Shown here piece after piece: positions 47,845 to 57,243 of a stretch of 64,000 bases of DNA (position 1 is the first letter of the stretch; each line of letters opens with the position of its first letter). The DNA lies in contig JAGOBH010000002.1 in NCBI GenBank assembly GCA_017983495.1, positions 310,001 to 374,000 on the forward strand, written 5' to 3'. The notes beneath the pieces were generated by a model that was given only the letters and a program-made list of their open reading frames with translations, made no database searches and was not told where the DNA came from. Source of the DNA: Pyrinomonadaceae bacterium (lineage in GTDB: Bacteria; Acidobacteriota; Blastocatellia; Pyrinomonadales; Pyrinomonadaceae). Made by a program: the position numbers and the translations under genes.

Positions 47845-49359
47845 ATGGAACTCAATCGTTTTGTTAGCTCCCTTACCATCGGTCTAACCGCTCTGGCCTA
47901 TATTTTGATCCGGTATTTCGGACTGGATGCGACCTGTCTCTGGTTCGATGAGATCTATAGTGCACATGCGGCGAGTCATCCATGGGGGTCGATCATCCCA
48001 TTTATTGCTCAAGACCTTATCCATCCGCCACTTTTCTATATCTTACTGAAACTGTGGATTGCGATCGGTGGCGACGGTCAGTATTGGCTTCGGCTGTTGC
48101 CGGTCCTGTTTTCCGTTATCACTATTGTTCCTTTCCTGCTGATAGCGAAAGAGTTAAAGCTCCAAACTTGGCAGAAGATCATTGCTTTGGTTGTTTTCGC
48201 CGTGAACGGTTCGCTAATCAAATATGCTCAAGAGGTCAGGATGTACAGCCTCTTGCAACTCCTCTCGCTAATCTCAATCTGGCTTTTCGTTAGGTACTTT
48301 TTTAAAGGTAAAAGTCTCGTCCCGCTAATAATCGTAAATGTTGTAATGGTCTACAGCCACTATTATGGATGGCTTGTCGTCGGAAGTGAGGTGGTAGCCA
48401 TCCTCATCTTCCAAAGGATAAAGACCAGGTCGGTTTTGCTAATGATGGGCGTTTGTCTCGTATCATTCCTGCCTTGGGCGATTTCGGTGTTTCGATACAG
48501 TGTGAGTGGAATCGAAGTTGGGCAAAACATCGGCTGGATCAGTCGTCCCGGGCTTTTCCATTTGCTTCAGCTGATGTTTGGCCTTTTCGAGCCGATCTAT
48601 TATCCGGCGACCAGTGCCGACCCGTTCACCTCCTTGATCGTCTCGCTTCCAGTGCTCGCGATAATTATCGCAATAACTATTCTCGGATGTGCGGCTGAAG
48701 CACCCGAATCGAACGACATGCTCGCACTCAAGTTATTCGCCATTCTCGTTATCGTTCCAGTAGTTGCCGCGTTTGCAATCAGTTGGGTCTCGCCCTATTC
48801 GGTGTGGGGATTGCGGCATCTGATCATAATATTTGCACCAAGTTCCTTGATTCTTGGGATCATTGCCGGCCGTATCGATATTCGCGGAGCGGCACCGGCC
48901 TTTGCTGCGATCATCGTCGGGCTCAGTAGCTACGCGTTCTGGCTTCAAATTCAAAAAGCCGCACCGGAGCACATCTGGTGTGCTTGGGGACCATTGGCCA
49001 CTGATGCAGCCACAAGAAACGATGCTCCCGTCTACGCATTTGAAGATCTGGTCGCCTACCACGCTTGGTATGAGCAGAACCGTACCTTGAAAGAAAACGC
49101 CAACGTCACAAAGATCGATAATCTAGAAGGAATCAAAGAGGACACTGCTTACTTTTTGCCACGCGGCTTTGATTCGGTAAAGAAAATTCCTATCCAAGAC
49201 GTCGCTGAAAACAGTATATGGATCCTTTACCGCGATGATGCACCCGACGAATCGAAGGTGCCGGTTAAAGAGTTCAAAGATCGTGGCTATAAAGTTCGCG
49301 AAAGAAAGATCATTCAAACTTCGAATGGTAAAGCAATTCGATTGCTCTTAGAAAAATAG
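47845..49359 (+). CDS. GT39/ArnT-like membrane glycosyltransferase
   Basis: An integral membrane protein of 504 aa with about ten to twelve hydrophobic helices. The first periplasmic loop has LWFDEIYSAHAA (Asp35-Glu36) and, further on, DLIHPPLFYILLK, both typical of polyprenyl-phosphate-sugar-dependent GT39/PMT-type transferases. EVRMYSLLQLLSL and YSHYYGWLVV follow. A soluble C-terminal part (about 385-504) contains AFEDLVAYHAWYEQNRTLK. It would move a sugar from a lipid carrier onto a lipid or protein outside the membrane; the acceptor is unknown. It starts directly at the dioxygenase stop. It converges on cysS with a 26-nt gap. Confidence 0.85.
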   Translation: MELNRFVSSLTIGLTALAYILIRYFGLDATCLWFDEIYSAHAASHPWGSIIPFIAQDLIHPPLFYILLKLWIAIGGDGQYWLRLLPVLFSVITIVPFLLIAKELKLQTWQKIIALVVFAVNGSLIKYAQEVRMYSLLQLLSLISIWLFVRYFFKGKSLVPLIIVNVVMVYSHYYGWLVVGSEVVAILIFQRIKTRSVLLMMGVCLVSFLPWAISVFRYSVSGIEVGQNIGWISRPGLFHLLQLMFGLFEPIYYPATSADPFTSLIVSLPVLAIIIAITILGCAAEAPESNDMLALKLFAILVIVPVVAAFAISWVSPYSVWGLRHLIIIFAPSSLILGIIAGRIDIRGAAPAFAAIIVGLSSYAFWLQIQKAAPEHIWCAWGPLATDAATRNDAPVYAFEDLVAYHAWYEQNRTLKENANVTKIDNLEGIKEDTAYFLPRGFDSVKKIPIQDVAENSIWILYRDDAPDESKVPVKEFKDRGYKVRERKIIQTSNGKAIRLLLEK

Positions 49360-49385
49360 GCAACACATCTGTAAATTCCTATTAC

Positions 49386-50792
49386 CTAATTTTTGCGTTT
49401 CCATCGGACACCATCCTTTGTGTCCTCAAGGATTATGCCCTTAGCAGCCAGCAGATCGCGAATCTCATCGGATCTTCCAAAGTCACGATTCTGTCTTGCG
49501 TTCTGACGCTCCTGTATCAACGCATCGATCTCAGCGTCAAGTATCTCAGTTGTCTCGGCACCAAAAATGCCAAGGACCGAATCGAATCGAGAAATAGTTT
49601 CAAGCAATAATTCCTTATCCCTTTCGAGCAGACCCTGGGCATGCATTCCTGAGTTAATATCTCGAACCAGATCATGGATCGCCGCCAATGCCAGAGCGGT
49701 ATTAAAGTCGTCGTCCATTGCATTTGTAAAGTCTCGAATTGATATCGCAACCCGTTCACCAAAGATCGAGTTAACGCCAAAGTCGTAAGTTCTGGATTCT
49801 GTGACTCGTTGCCGAAAGTTCCGCAGTCTTTCAACGGTACTTTCTGCTCCCTTCAATCCTTCAAAAGTAAAATTGAGCTGTTTACGATAGGGAACAGAAA
49901 GCAACAAATATCTTATTGCAAGTGGGGAATAGCCTTGTGCAGCAAGGTCGCGAAACGTGAAGAAATTGCCCTTTGATTTGGACATTGTGACGTCGTCGAT
50001 CTTGAGAAATTCGCTATGTATCCAATATTTTGCAAATTGTTTTCCGGTCGCCCCCTCACTTTGGGCGATCTCGTTTTCGTGATGTGGGAATTGCAGATCC
50101 TGGCCGCCGGCATGGAGATCAAACGTTTCCCCGAGATATTTCATGGCCATCGCTGAGCATTCGATATGCCATCCGGGACGGCCGCGTCCAAATGGCGCGT
50201 CCCATCCGGGCTGATCGTCCGGGCCAACCAGCTTCCAAAGGGCAAAGTCGCGGGCGTCCTCTTTGTCGTATTTATCAGTGTCAATTCGTTCGCTGCCGCC
50301 GTCGCGGTTACCGGAAAAGCTGATCTTTGACAGCTTGCCGTACTCGGGAAACGCCGTGATGCGATAGTAGATCGACCCATCAGATTCGTAGGCGTGATCG
50401 TTTTCAAGCAGCGTGGAAATAATATCGATCATCTCCGGAATATGGTGCGTTGCACGTGGAAGTATCTCCGGGCGTTCGTTTCCAAGAGCGTCAAAATCCT
50501 CGAGAAAGTAACGGGCAAACGGTTCGGTAAACTCGTCGATGCTGATATTGCGTGCCGCCGCTTCCTTAATGATGCGGTCGTCAATATCCGTCAGGTTCAT
50601 CACATGAGTCAGTTCAAAACCCTTGAACTTAAGGTAACGTCGCAGAATGTCGCCAAAAATAAACGTGCGAAAATTTCCGATATGGGCAAAATTCCAGACG
50701 GTGGGGCCACAGATATACATTCGAACCTTTCCGCTTTCGAGCGGAATGAAATCCTCGATCTGACGGGATAATGTGTTGTAGAACCTGAGCAT
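49386..50792 (-). CDS. cysS: Cysteine--tRNA ligase
   Basis: A class I aminoacyl-tRNA synthetase of 468 aa that charges tRNA-Cys. HIGH motif: [15 protein letters not shown] motif: [10 protein letters not shown]. Zinc ligands: Cys in YICGPTVWN, Cys in WHIECSAM, and HHENE in [15 protein letters not shown]. The C-terminal anticodon region ends in [26 protein letters not shown] 50792 is chosen over the in-frame TTG 50807. It is downstream of the conserved hypothetical gene by 35 nt, possibly cotranscribed. Confidence 0.97.
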   Translation of the reverse strand: MLRFYNTLSRQIEDFIPLESGKVRMYICGPTVWNFAHIGNFRTFIFGDILRRYLKFKGFELTHVMNLTDIDDRIIKEAAARNISIDEFTEPFARYFLEDFDALGNERPEILPRATHHIPEMIDIISTLLENDHAYESDGSIYYRITAFPEYGKLSKISFSGNRDGGSERIDTDKYDKEDARDFALWKLVGPDDQPGWDAPFGRGRPGWHIECSAMAMKYLGETFDLHAGGQDLQFPHHENEIAQSEGATGKQFAKYWIHSEFLKIDDVTMSKSKGNFFTFRDLAAQGYSPLAIRYLLLSVPYRKQLNFTFEGLKGAESTVERLRNFRQRVTESRTYDFGVNSIFGERVAISIRDFTNAMDDDFNTALALAAIHDLVRDINSGMHAQGLLERDKELLLETISRFDSVLGIFGAETTEILDAEIDALIQERQNARQNRDFGRSDEIRDLLAAKGIILEDTKDGVRWKRKN

Positions 50793-50827
50793 ATTATTAA
50801 ACGCCAATTGTCCGTCTATTTAGGAGT

Positions 50828-51247
50828 CTAGTCAACAGAGAGTTTGTCCGGAGGCACAAAAGCTGCTCTCGCCTGATCAGAAAACAAATACTCATGGGAA
50901 TAGAACCTAAGAGGGTAATCCTTGTCGTATTTTCTCACGAGCTCATTCGCTTTTTCCAGCATTGACACACCGATTTTGGCCGCGTTGAAGTCTGCAACGG
51001 TTTGCATCCAGAAAATGGTCAATGTCTCGTGATAAGGCATCTCGTTAGTTAGGTCGACACCAAAAGCACCAAGTAGCTTGAATATCCCCTGACGCATGCG
51101 TTCGGTCGCCGTTTCGATGTCATAAAGGCTAAGATAGTGCAGAGCGACAGTAAGATGTTCTGCGTGTTTCCATTCGTCGCGCGATATCGTCGCATCTTCG
51201 AAGGTTCGGACGACCTCAGCGATCTTCTTCTCGGTTTCGTATCTCAT
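50828..51247 (-). CDS. Conserved helical protein of unknown function
   Basis: A 139-aa soluble protein. ATG 51247 has AGAGAG just upstream and removes a basic, non-conserved lead. It looks all-helical, with patterns I have seen in an unnamed conserved family: EWKHAEHLTVALHYLSLYD (His-rich helix) and MPYHETLTIFWMQTVADF. The spaced His residues (WKHAEH, YHET) might bind metal, which is an inference. It precedes cysS. Confidence 0.72.
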   Translation of the reverse strand: MRYETEKKIAEVVRTFEDATISRDEWKHAEHLTVALHYLSLYDIETATERMRQGIFKLLGAFGVDLTNEMPYHETLTIFWMQTVADFNAAKIGVSMLEKANELVRKYDKDYPLRFYSHEYLFSDQARAAFVPPDKLSVD

Positions 51248-51836
51248 GCTCTCTTTACAAGAATGAAAACTGAACAGCGTTAAGAAAGTTTTACCACAGG
51301 GAATCCTGCGGCCGTGGCGAACCACAAGCGTATCTGGCCTTCACTTTAATTCGATTTTGTCCCATGTCCCACTGCCCCAGAGCGCGCATTACAATATTTG
51401 TAACTCGACATATTTAAGGTTGAACAGTAACTAAGCGAACGTAAACTGTTGACACTAATCGATATGTAAAATAATTACCCCTTGCCCTGGCGATTCTCGT
51501 AAAACAATTGTGTGTGAAAATACCTTAGCGTCTAAGAGCTGGTTCGATTCCAGGTTCAGCCCGTCGGTTTATCAATGATCATCATTCTGTTCACGACTTT
51601 AAGAACTGGCGGCGTATTGTGTCATATATAATACACTCATGCAAGTATAAAAGTCACTCGAACTGGCCTTCGATGGTTATCCTGTTTTATTTTTGTCATC
51701 TGGGACTCTCCTTTTCAGGTGCCAAGCGAGCTTTCTGTTCTTTTGCGTTATTGTGAGAAAACTAGGCCTACCGAAAGAGGGCGTCCGAATAGTTTGATGC
51801 AAAACTCGCAGCTCCTCAAGGTAGAACTTCAATATC
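51248..51836. other. Gene-free stretch with TGTCCCA pair and tRNA T-arm-like fragment
   Basis: About 590 nt without a convincing gene. Two TGTCCCA units stand head to tail at 51358-51371, the motif clustered at 13078-13299. A TTGACA at 51449 lacks a well-spaced -10. At 51538-51555 the sequence GCTGGTTCGATTCCAGG folds as a tRNA T-arm (four of five pairs), but no matching acceptor, D or anticodon arm is upstream and no CCA follows. It may be a relic of a tRNA-borne junction. Confidence 0.5.
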
Positions 51837-53495
51837 CTAATTTTTGACAAAGACCAGACCCGTGCGTCGGGCAAGGTTTGTGGTGATCTTGCCGTTAGCG
51901 ATCTCGATTTGGTAGTCATTTATCCATTCCCGGCATGAGCCGCTGAAGGGGAAATTTGGGATCATGTAATTATCGTGAGTTTCGTCAGAGAGGTTTAGGG
52001 CAACGGCTACGCTGTTGCCTTCGTCGTCATAGCGGTGGAAGCAAAGCACTCCAGACTCGGCATCTTCGTGGAAGAACTCGATATTTGCCGATCGGAATGC
52101 CACATGCGACGTGCGCAGCAGCACAAGGGTCCTGTAATGTTCGAACAGCTCTCTGTTTGCATCATTTTCCAGGAGTGTCCAGTTGATCTTATTGCTTTGC
52201 TCTGACATCGAAACGTGCTCACCAAATTCCTCGCCCATCCATATCATCGGGATGCCCACGGCAGTCATCAAGATCGTGGCGCCGAGTCCAGCACGGCGAT
52301 AAAGCTCTTCGCCGAGAATCCCCTTTTCGCCGAGCTTTCGAAAAAGGCGGTTCTGATCGTGGTTCGAGAGATAGTTCGTAACACTCGTGACATTAATAAA
52401 TCCGAGCCGCTTCGGGTCGATCGCGTTTTTTAGCTTTTCTAGATCAGGAGTGTCACTACCGAGAGTTTCGACAACGGCGTACATAAAGCTGTCATTCCAA
52501 CAGCTCTCAACCGGCCCGTGAGGCTCGGTTACCTCGGGCGACGGCGGGATGAATTCGGCGACCGTGAAAAATGGCTTCATATTCGACATTTCTCTAGCAT
52601 TTGCGACGAAACTTCGAAGTGCATCGAAGTTATTAATCTGCTTAGCCGCGTCAAATCGAATGCCGTCGATCCGATATTCGTATATCCAGAATCGAATCGA
52701 GTCGTTGATAAACTGCAATGCGGGATTTATGCCGAGTCTTTCGTCAACGAACGCGTAATTAAATTCGGGCCCCCAATTCTGTTCGGGATTCTTTCCTTCG
52801 CGACGAAACCAATAGTCATGATCGATCTGTGTCAGAGCTATTCCAGTACTTGCGTGGTTATAGACGCCATCTACTATCACGCGAATTCCAAGTCCATGGC
52901 ATTTGTCCACCAATTCTTTTAGTTCCGAGGTCGTCCCGAAATTATCTTCCGGCGTGAAATAATGGATTGGCGAGTAACCCCAGTTAAAGTCCCCTGGATT
53001 TGATTTTAACGGCATCAATTCGAGAGCGTTTACTCCCAAATCGGCCAGGTAATTAAGTTTTGCCATGACGTCCGAGTATTTGCCGCGAGCGAGACCATCC
53101 TCTTCGCCACCAGAAAAGTCGCCTACATGCATTTCATAGATAACAAGTTCGCTGTTTTCAGGTAGCGGCGTAATATCTGACTGCCAAACGTAGTCATCGA
53201 CCACCTTTACGCCGTTTCTTAAATGGAGGATGGAGTTTTGAGTGGAAGGATCAATGTTGGTGGCGTACGGATCGGTGATCAATTTCCACTCATTCTCAAG
53301 GTTGAACCAGCTTCTTGAGCGTATTATAAAGCGATACTGATAAGACCCGTCGATGAGTTCCTGGTCGACGCGAAAATACCCATCGTCGCCTTTCATCATG
53401 GGAACTTCCTTCCAATCGCTGAAATCGGCGATCAGATTTGCGTCGAAGTTGTTCGGTGCAAAGAGTTTGAATTGGTATTTAGAGCAATTCTGCAA
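51837..53495 (-). CDS. GH13 alpha-glucan-active enzyme with N-terminal CBM48
   Basis: A 552-aa enzyme of the alpha-amylase/branching-enzyme family. The N-terminal CBM48-like sandwich (FKLFAPNNFDANLIADFSDW, about 9-90) is followed by a TIM barrel. Conserved regions: DGVYNHAS (region I), DGIRFDAAKQ (nucleophile Asp), FFTVAEF (acid/base Glu), YLSNHDQNR (transition-state Asp). GYSPIHYFTPEDNFG and MIWMGEEFG are typical of branching or trehalohydrolase-like members. The exact specificity (branching, debranching or maltooligosyl-trehalose hydrolysis) is not settled. The start is TTG 53495, one nt after the stop of the HNH gene, with no upstream ATG, so translation coupling is likely. Confidence 0.88.
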   Translation of the reverse strand: MQNCSKYQFKLFAPNNFDANLIADFSDWKEVPMMKGDDGYFRVDQELIDGSYQYRFIIRSRSWFNLENEWKLITDPYATNIDPSTQNSILHLRNGVKVVDDYVWQSDITPLPENSELVIYEMHVGDFSGGEEDGLARGKYSDVMAKLNYLADLGVNALELMPLKSNPGDFNWGYSPIHYFTPEDNFGTTSELKELVDKCHGLGIRVIVDGVYNHASTGIALTQIDHDYWFRREGKNPEQNWGPEFNYAFVDERLGINPALQFINDSIRFWIYEYRIDGIRFDAAKQINNFDALRSFVANAREMSNMKPFFTVAEFIPPSPEVTEPHGPVESCWNDSFMYAVVETLGSDTPDLEKLKNAIDPKRLGFINVTSVTNYLSNHDQNRLFRKLGEKGILGEELYRRAGLGATILMTAVGIPMIWMGEEFGEHVSMSEQSNKINWTLLENDANRELFEHYRTLVLLRTSHVAFRSANIEFFHEDAESGVLCFHRYDDEGNSVAVALNLSDETHDNYMIPNFPFSGSCREWINDYQIEIANGKITTNLARRTGLVFVKN

Positions 53496-53496
53496 A

Positions 53497-54057
53497 CTAT
53501 GCCGCCATTTCTTGGATCACTTCCTCAAGTTCGTCCATAAACAGGTATTTACGCCATTCCGGACGGTTCTCGGCATAGTGGCAAAGGAGCACATGGTCGA
53601 GGCCGAGACGCAATAGTTTTTGTGAGGTCAGTAACGGCATTCTTGCCTGTTCAGGTGTGCGGTTACCCTTACGCTGGTTACATTTGACGCAGGCCGAGAC
53701 AAGATTATGTGGGGTGCTCTCGCCGCCCTGAGCACGCGGAAAAATGTGATCAAGTGTCAGGTCTTTTGCATGCTTGCTTTCACCGCAATACTGACATCGA
53801 TAACGGTCACGAATGTAGATTCGTGCCCGTTTCATAGTCGTCTCGCGGCTATTACGACGAACGTTTACATAGTGTCGAAGCCGAACGACTGACGGAACAG
53901 GGAACGTGGTCGAAGGAGAATGAAGAACATTGTCGCCATCGTTTTCTTCAACAAAAATGGCCCCGCGGAACCATAGGCACACAGCCCGAGCGACGCCAAC
54001 GGTGCCAAGCGGTTCGTATGAAAAGTTCAAAAGTAAAACACGACCGGTTAGTAACAC
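53497..54057 (-). CDS. HNH endonuclease family protein
   Basis: A 186-aa protein. The N-terminal part (VLLLNFSYEPLGTVGVARAVCLWFRGAIFV) is typical of the widespread stand-alone HNH proteins. The nuclease core is YRCQYCGESKHAKDLTLDHIFPRAQGGESTPHNLVSACVKCNQRKGNRTP, with two CxxC zinc pairs and the DH catalytic pair. The start is GTG 54057, supported by AAAGGAGGAG directly upstream. It is not next to restriction genes and is a housekeeping-type neighbour of the GH13 gene. Its biological target is unknown. Confidence 0.92.
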   Translation of the reverse strand: MLLTGRVLLLNFSYEPLGTVGVARAVCLWFRGAIFVEENDGDNVLHSPSTTFPVPSVVRLRHYVNVRRNSRETTMKRARIYIRDRYRCQYCGESKHAKDLTLDHIFPRAQGGESTPHNLVSACVKCNQRKGNRTPEQARMPLLTSQKLLRLGLDHVLLCHYAENRPEWRKYLFMDELEEVIQEMAA

Positions 54058-54647
54058 TTTCTCCTCCTTTACTTTTTGTTTTATTTAATATCAAACGCAG
54101 AATAAACGCAAGCACTATATTTGGTGGTGTAACAAATAATTAAAACTAAATATTAGGCCTAAAGGCAGTTTTCGACGAGGTATGTGGGTTTGTATTAATT
54201 TGTTTTCTATTCCTAATTCCAAACGTCATTTGAAGAAGAACGTATGTATTCATGTACGATTCGCGATTTTTCCGTCCCGACTAATATTTGCCCGCGTTCG
54301 AGCGTTGGGCCAACACAGGGGCTTTCACCTTGTTGAAGATCTGGGCGAAAAACGCCGAATTCAGAAAGGCGATAGCCTGCTGTTACGTCCGACGAAATTT
54401 GAGATCGGACAAACCCAGGCAGAATCCATCTCGAAGTTTGAATCCACGTCTTTTTGTTCAATCGTAATTTCTCTTTGTCGTTCCTTCCCAGAGAGATACC
54501 TATTGGATCTGGCTCTGCACGTGCTCGTATACCAAGGTCGATCGGGCGCGATTTCGGAAATCGTTTGATGGTCAAAGCGGCACAACCGTTGATCCACTAG
54601 TGATCGGCATCACGGGCATAAAGTGAGGCACGTGATATCGTCTGGAT
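54058..54647. other. Gene-free stretch of about 590 nt
   Basis: Open frames on both strands overlap here but show no domain, no ribosome-binding site and odd composition. I call no gene. The first 120 nt are A/T-rich and probably hold the HNH promoter. The minus-strand frames between 54213 and 54597 could be a frameshifted relic, but no family is recognisable. Confidence 0.5.
54061..54070 (-). promoter_or_regulatory. Strong Shine-Dalgarno site that fixes the GTG start of the HNH gene
   Basis: On the minus strand AAAGGAGGAG ends 3 nt before GTG 54057. The purine run is the best ribosome-binding site in the window. Confidence 0.85.
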
Positions 54648-55220
54648 ATGGAGTCACCGCTTGATCAGTTCATTCCGGTTCCCGATGTATCCGAGCGATT
54701 TGAGCGGCGTATCAAGGCGCCGGCTGACATGGTGATGCGGATAGCCTGCAATTTTGATATGCAGTCGATTTTACTGATCCGATCGATCATTCGTCTTAGA
54801 AAGTTCATTCTCGGCGGCACACCGGACAGACGCAGATCTGTTGGGCTTTTGGAGGAAACTCGTGGACTCGGCTGGGGAACTTTAGTTGAAGAACCCGGCC
54901 ATCTTCTAGTGTGCGGAGCCACGTGTCAACCGTGGTTCGGTGACGTGAAATTTACCGCGTGCCCCGCCAACGAATTTGCCGCCTACAGCGAAGCCGATCA
55001 GGTCAAGATCGTCTGGTCGCTGGAAACCGAGGACATCGAACCAAATGTCACGCTGTTTATTCACGAGGTCCGGGCGACCGCGACCGATGCGAAGGCAAGG
55101 CGGAGATTTATGAACTACTGGTATTGGGCAAGATTCGGAATAGTCGCCATACGATATCTATTGCTACCGGCAATTCGCCGGGAAGCGGAGCGAGAATGGC
55201 AATCGATTGCTGCGAAGTAA
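54648..55220 (+). CDS. SRPBCC-like protein of unknown function
   Basis: A 190-aa protein of a common but unnamed family in which a START/SRPBCC-type ligand-binding fold seems likely. It has FERRIKAPADMVMRIACNFD at the start, LLEETRGLGWGTLVEEPGHLLVCGATCQPW in the middle and HEVRATATDAKARRRFMNYWYW near the end. A hydrophobic or amphipathic C-terminal helix follows (FGIVAIRYLLLPAIRREAE). There is no signal peptide. The ATG at 54648 is preceded by CGTCTGGAT, a weak ribosome-binding site. Neighbours give no hint of role. Confidence 0.75.
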   Translation: MESPLDQFIPVPDVSERFERRIKAPADMVMRIACNFDMQSILLIRSIIRLRKFILGGTPDRRRSVGLLEETRGLGWGTLVEEPGHLLVCGATCQPWFGDVKFTACPANEFAAYSEADQVKIVWSLETEDIEPNVTLFIHEVRATATDAKARRRFMNYWYWARFGIVAIRYLLLPAIRREAEREWQSIAAK

Positions 55221-55312
55221 TCCGCGGCCCTCGTCCCCGGAGGTTCGTTGAGCAATGACGTATACCATTGTCCGACGTTTCTCAACGCAGTCTCTGTGTC
55301 GGATGTGAACTT

Positions 55313-56260
55313 CTAAAAATGCCGGTAACCTTTCCCCTTTAGACCGGAGGTTTTACCGTCGATACTAATTTGGATGACCCCGGGGTTCCCGGTCATCAGG
55401 CCGATTTTGGTGAATAGCCTTGAATCCAACTGCGAAATGTTCTTTTCGGAGACAGTGAAAAGCAGCTCAAAATCTTCTCCGCCGTTCAAGGCGAGATCAA
55501 AACAAACTTCAGAAGGGAAATGCTCTCGCAGATCTGGGTTGATCAGCAGATATTCCAAGCTTATTTGGGCGCCTGTTCCGCTTGCTCGGCAAATATGGCC
55601 GAGATCAGACGACAGTCCATCGCTGACATCAATCATCGCGGTAACTATACCTAGTTCTTGCAATAGCTTAGCGGCGGCCAATTGAGGTTGTGGTTGAAGC
55701 TGTTTTGATAACAGGCCGTCTGTGCTATTACTTCCGATCCTTGCGCCATCTTCGAGTAGTTTGAGAGCTCCGGCGGCTCCACCGAGCCTTCCGGTTACAA
55801 AGATCGCGTCGCCGGGATTCGCAGTCGAACGCAAGATCGCACGCCCTTTTTTCACCTCCCCGCCGACGATTGAGTCGATCACGACTTTGTCCGGTGTACG
55901 TGATACATCGCCACCAATGAGCTCGACGTGCCATTTCCGCGACTCTGTGAACCAGCCGTCGTAAAATCGATCTAAGAAATCACTCTGCCACCGGTTTTCG
56001 GGAATACCGATCGACAACATTGCCCAACTTGGCTTTCCCCCCATAGCGGCTATATCCGACAGGGAAACGGCGAGTGCCTTGTGGCCGAGAAGTTCCGGCG
56101 TCACCCACTCTACGCGGAAATCGATGTCCTCGACCAACAGGTCCGCCGTAAGTAAGAGATCCGTTTTGGCATCTTTGGGAAGAACGGCACAATCGTCGCC
56201 AATCTTCGCAAGGCCATATCTCGACTTAATGTTATTTATGAACTCGAATTCGCTGACCAT
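55313..56260 (-). CDS. thiL: Thiamine-monophosphate kinase
   Basis: A PurM-like ATP-dependent kinase of 315 aa that converts thiamine monophosphate to the diphosphate, the cofactor used by the pyruvate dehydrogenase E1 in this window. Motifs: GDDCAVLP (Mg/ATP), LLLTADLLVEDIDFRVEW, KALAVSLSDIAAMGG, ELIGGDVSRTPDKVVIDSIVGG, IDVSDGLSSDLGHICRASGTGA. The length is usual. It is divergent from the MerR gene across an 83-nt gap. Confidence 0.95.
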   Translation of the reverse strand: MVSEFEFINNIKSRYGLAKIGDDCAVLPKDAKTDLLLTADLLVEDIDFRVEWVTPELLGHKALAVSLSDIAAMGGKPSWAMLSIGIPENRWQSDFLDRFYDGWFTESRKWHVELIGGDVSRTPDKVVIDSIVGGEVKKGRAILRSTANPGDAIFVTGRLGGAAGALKLLEDGARIGSNSTDGLLSKQLQPQPQLAAAKLLQELGIVTAMIDVSDGLSSDLGHICRASGTGAQISLEYLLINPDLREHFPSEVCFDLALNGGEDFELLFTVSEKNISQLDSRLFTKIGLMTGNPGVIQISIDGKTSGLKGKGYRHF

Positions 56261-56343
56261 AAATTACTATTGACACAAGTGCATTAAATACATACAATAA
56301 CGCCTGCGAACTTACAAAAAACTTTAACATAAACCCCGCATCG

Positions 56344-56865
56344 ATGGCACAAGAATCTGTAGTAATACCTGAGAAGATATATTTCAAGATCGGAGAGGTG
56401 TGTGACCTGCTCGACGTCCAGGCTCATGTTCTCCGTTATTGGGAAACCGAATTTCCGATGCTGTCGCCGCAGAAGAACAAATCAGGACAGCGAAGCTATC
56501 GGCGGCGTGATGTTGAGATCGCGGTCCGGATCAAACAGCTTCTCTACAACGAGATGTTTACGATCGCAGGAGCGAAAAAGAAACTTCAGCTCGAGATCAG
56601 AGAAGGAAACAAGCCAAAGCTAGAACTGGCTGAGACGTCCGAATTTATCCCAAGCGAGGAAACGAAGGTAGTTTCACGTACCCGTTCTGACGTACCTACA
56701 TTGTTTGACGATTTTCCTGACCTGCCAGTTCTTGCTGCAAGACCAGCGGCACATAATCAAGAGCAAGTTGCTATGAATGGCGACCAGCGAGAAGCCTTTA
56801 AGATATTGGCCTCAAATTTGCTTGAGATAAGGGAGATCCTAAAGCCTAAGACAAGCCGAGTTTAG
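56344..56865 (+). CDS. MerR-family transcriptional regulator
   Basis: A 173-aa protein whose N-terminal winged helix (about 10-75: [56 protein letters not shown]) is the form found next to ihf/tRNA loci in many bacteria. The C-terminal part is acidic, then helical, with no Cys-based metal site, so it is unlikely to be a metal sensor. The effector is unknown. It ends 72 nt before tRNA-Pro. Confidence 0.9.
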   Translation: MAQESVVIPEKIYFKIGEVCDLLDVQAHVLRYWETEFPMLSPQKNKSGQRSYRRRDVEIAVRIKQLLYNEMFTIAGAKKKLQLEIREGNKPKLELAETSEFIPSEETKVVSRTRSDVPTLFDDFPDLPVLAARPAAHNQEQVAMNGDQREAFKILASNLLEIREILKPKTSRV

Positions 56866-56893
56866 TTCGATCACCCCCAAATGCGGACTCCGG

Positions 56894-56922
56894 TTGACAA
56901 TCAGGCGCCGTAAAACTAATCT
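56894..56922 (+). promoter_or_regulatory. Putative promoter of tRNA-Pro
   Basis: TTGACA (56894-56899), a 17-nt spacer and TAATCT (56917-56922). The -35 is perfect and the -10 is weak. It lies 15 nt before the tRNA 5' end, a plausible distance. Confidence 0.45.
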
Positions 56923-56937
56923 AACCATTCGATATTT

Positions 56938-57014
56938 CGGGACGTAGCGCAGTCTGGTAGCGCGTTCGCTTGGGGTGCGAGAGGTCGCTAGTTCAAATCT
57001 AGTCGTCCCGACCA
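56938..57014 (+). tRNA. tRNA-Pro (anticodon GGG)
   Basis: A 77-nt cloverleaf. The acceptor stem CGGGACG pairs with CGTCCCG, then the discriminator A and an encoded CCA. The anticodon loop is TTGGGGT (anticodon GGG, codon CCC). The T-arm CTAGTTCAAATCTAG is intact, and the D-arm is standard (GCGCAGTCTGGTAGCGC). Confidence 0.97.
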
Positions 57015-57020
57015 ATAAAC

Positions 57021-57058
57021 ATGGGGCTTTCAGCGATTGCTGGAAGCCCCATTTTTTT
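57021..57058 (+). terminator. Terminator of tRNA-Pro
   Basis: A 14-bp stem ATGGGGCTTTCAGC / GCTGGAAGCCCCAT with one G-U pair and a GATT loop, then seven T. It lies 6 nt after the tRNA. Confidence 0.93.
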
Positions 57059-57243
57059 GACTTGGTTGCAGGTTGGTTGCAGTATTCTTTTTGTCATCCT
57101 TTTTCCGCGGTAAATCTCCCGCGATTAGTACCAGCTAGGAATACACATTTCCCTTACTCAAACACACCTCTAAATCAACGAATAAAACATCTTAACCCCT
57201 GTTGACCTTTTCATGAATACGGGTGTGCCTTTTGCTTTTGTGG

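Noticed and set aside
51538..51563. Possible tRNA gene
   Set aside because: Only a T-arm can be folded; no matching acceptor stem, anticodon or D-arm lies upstream and there is no CCA.
54182..54575. Overlapping plus and minus frames of about 120-128 codons
   Set aside because: They overlap each other, lack ribosome-binding sites and recognisable domains, and differ in composition from neighbouring genes.
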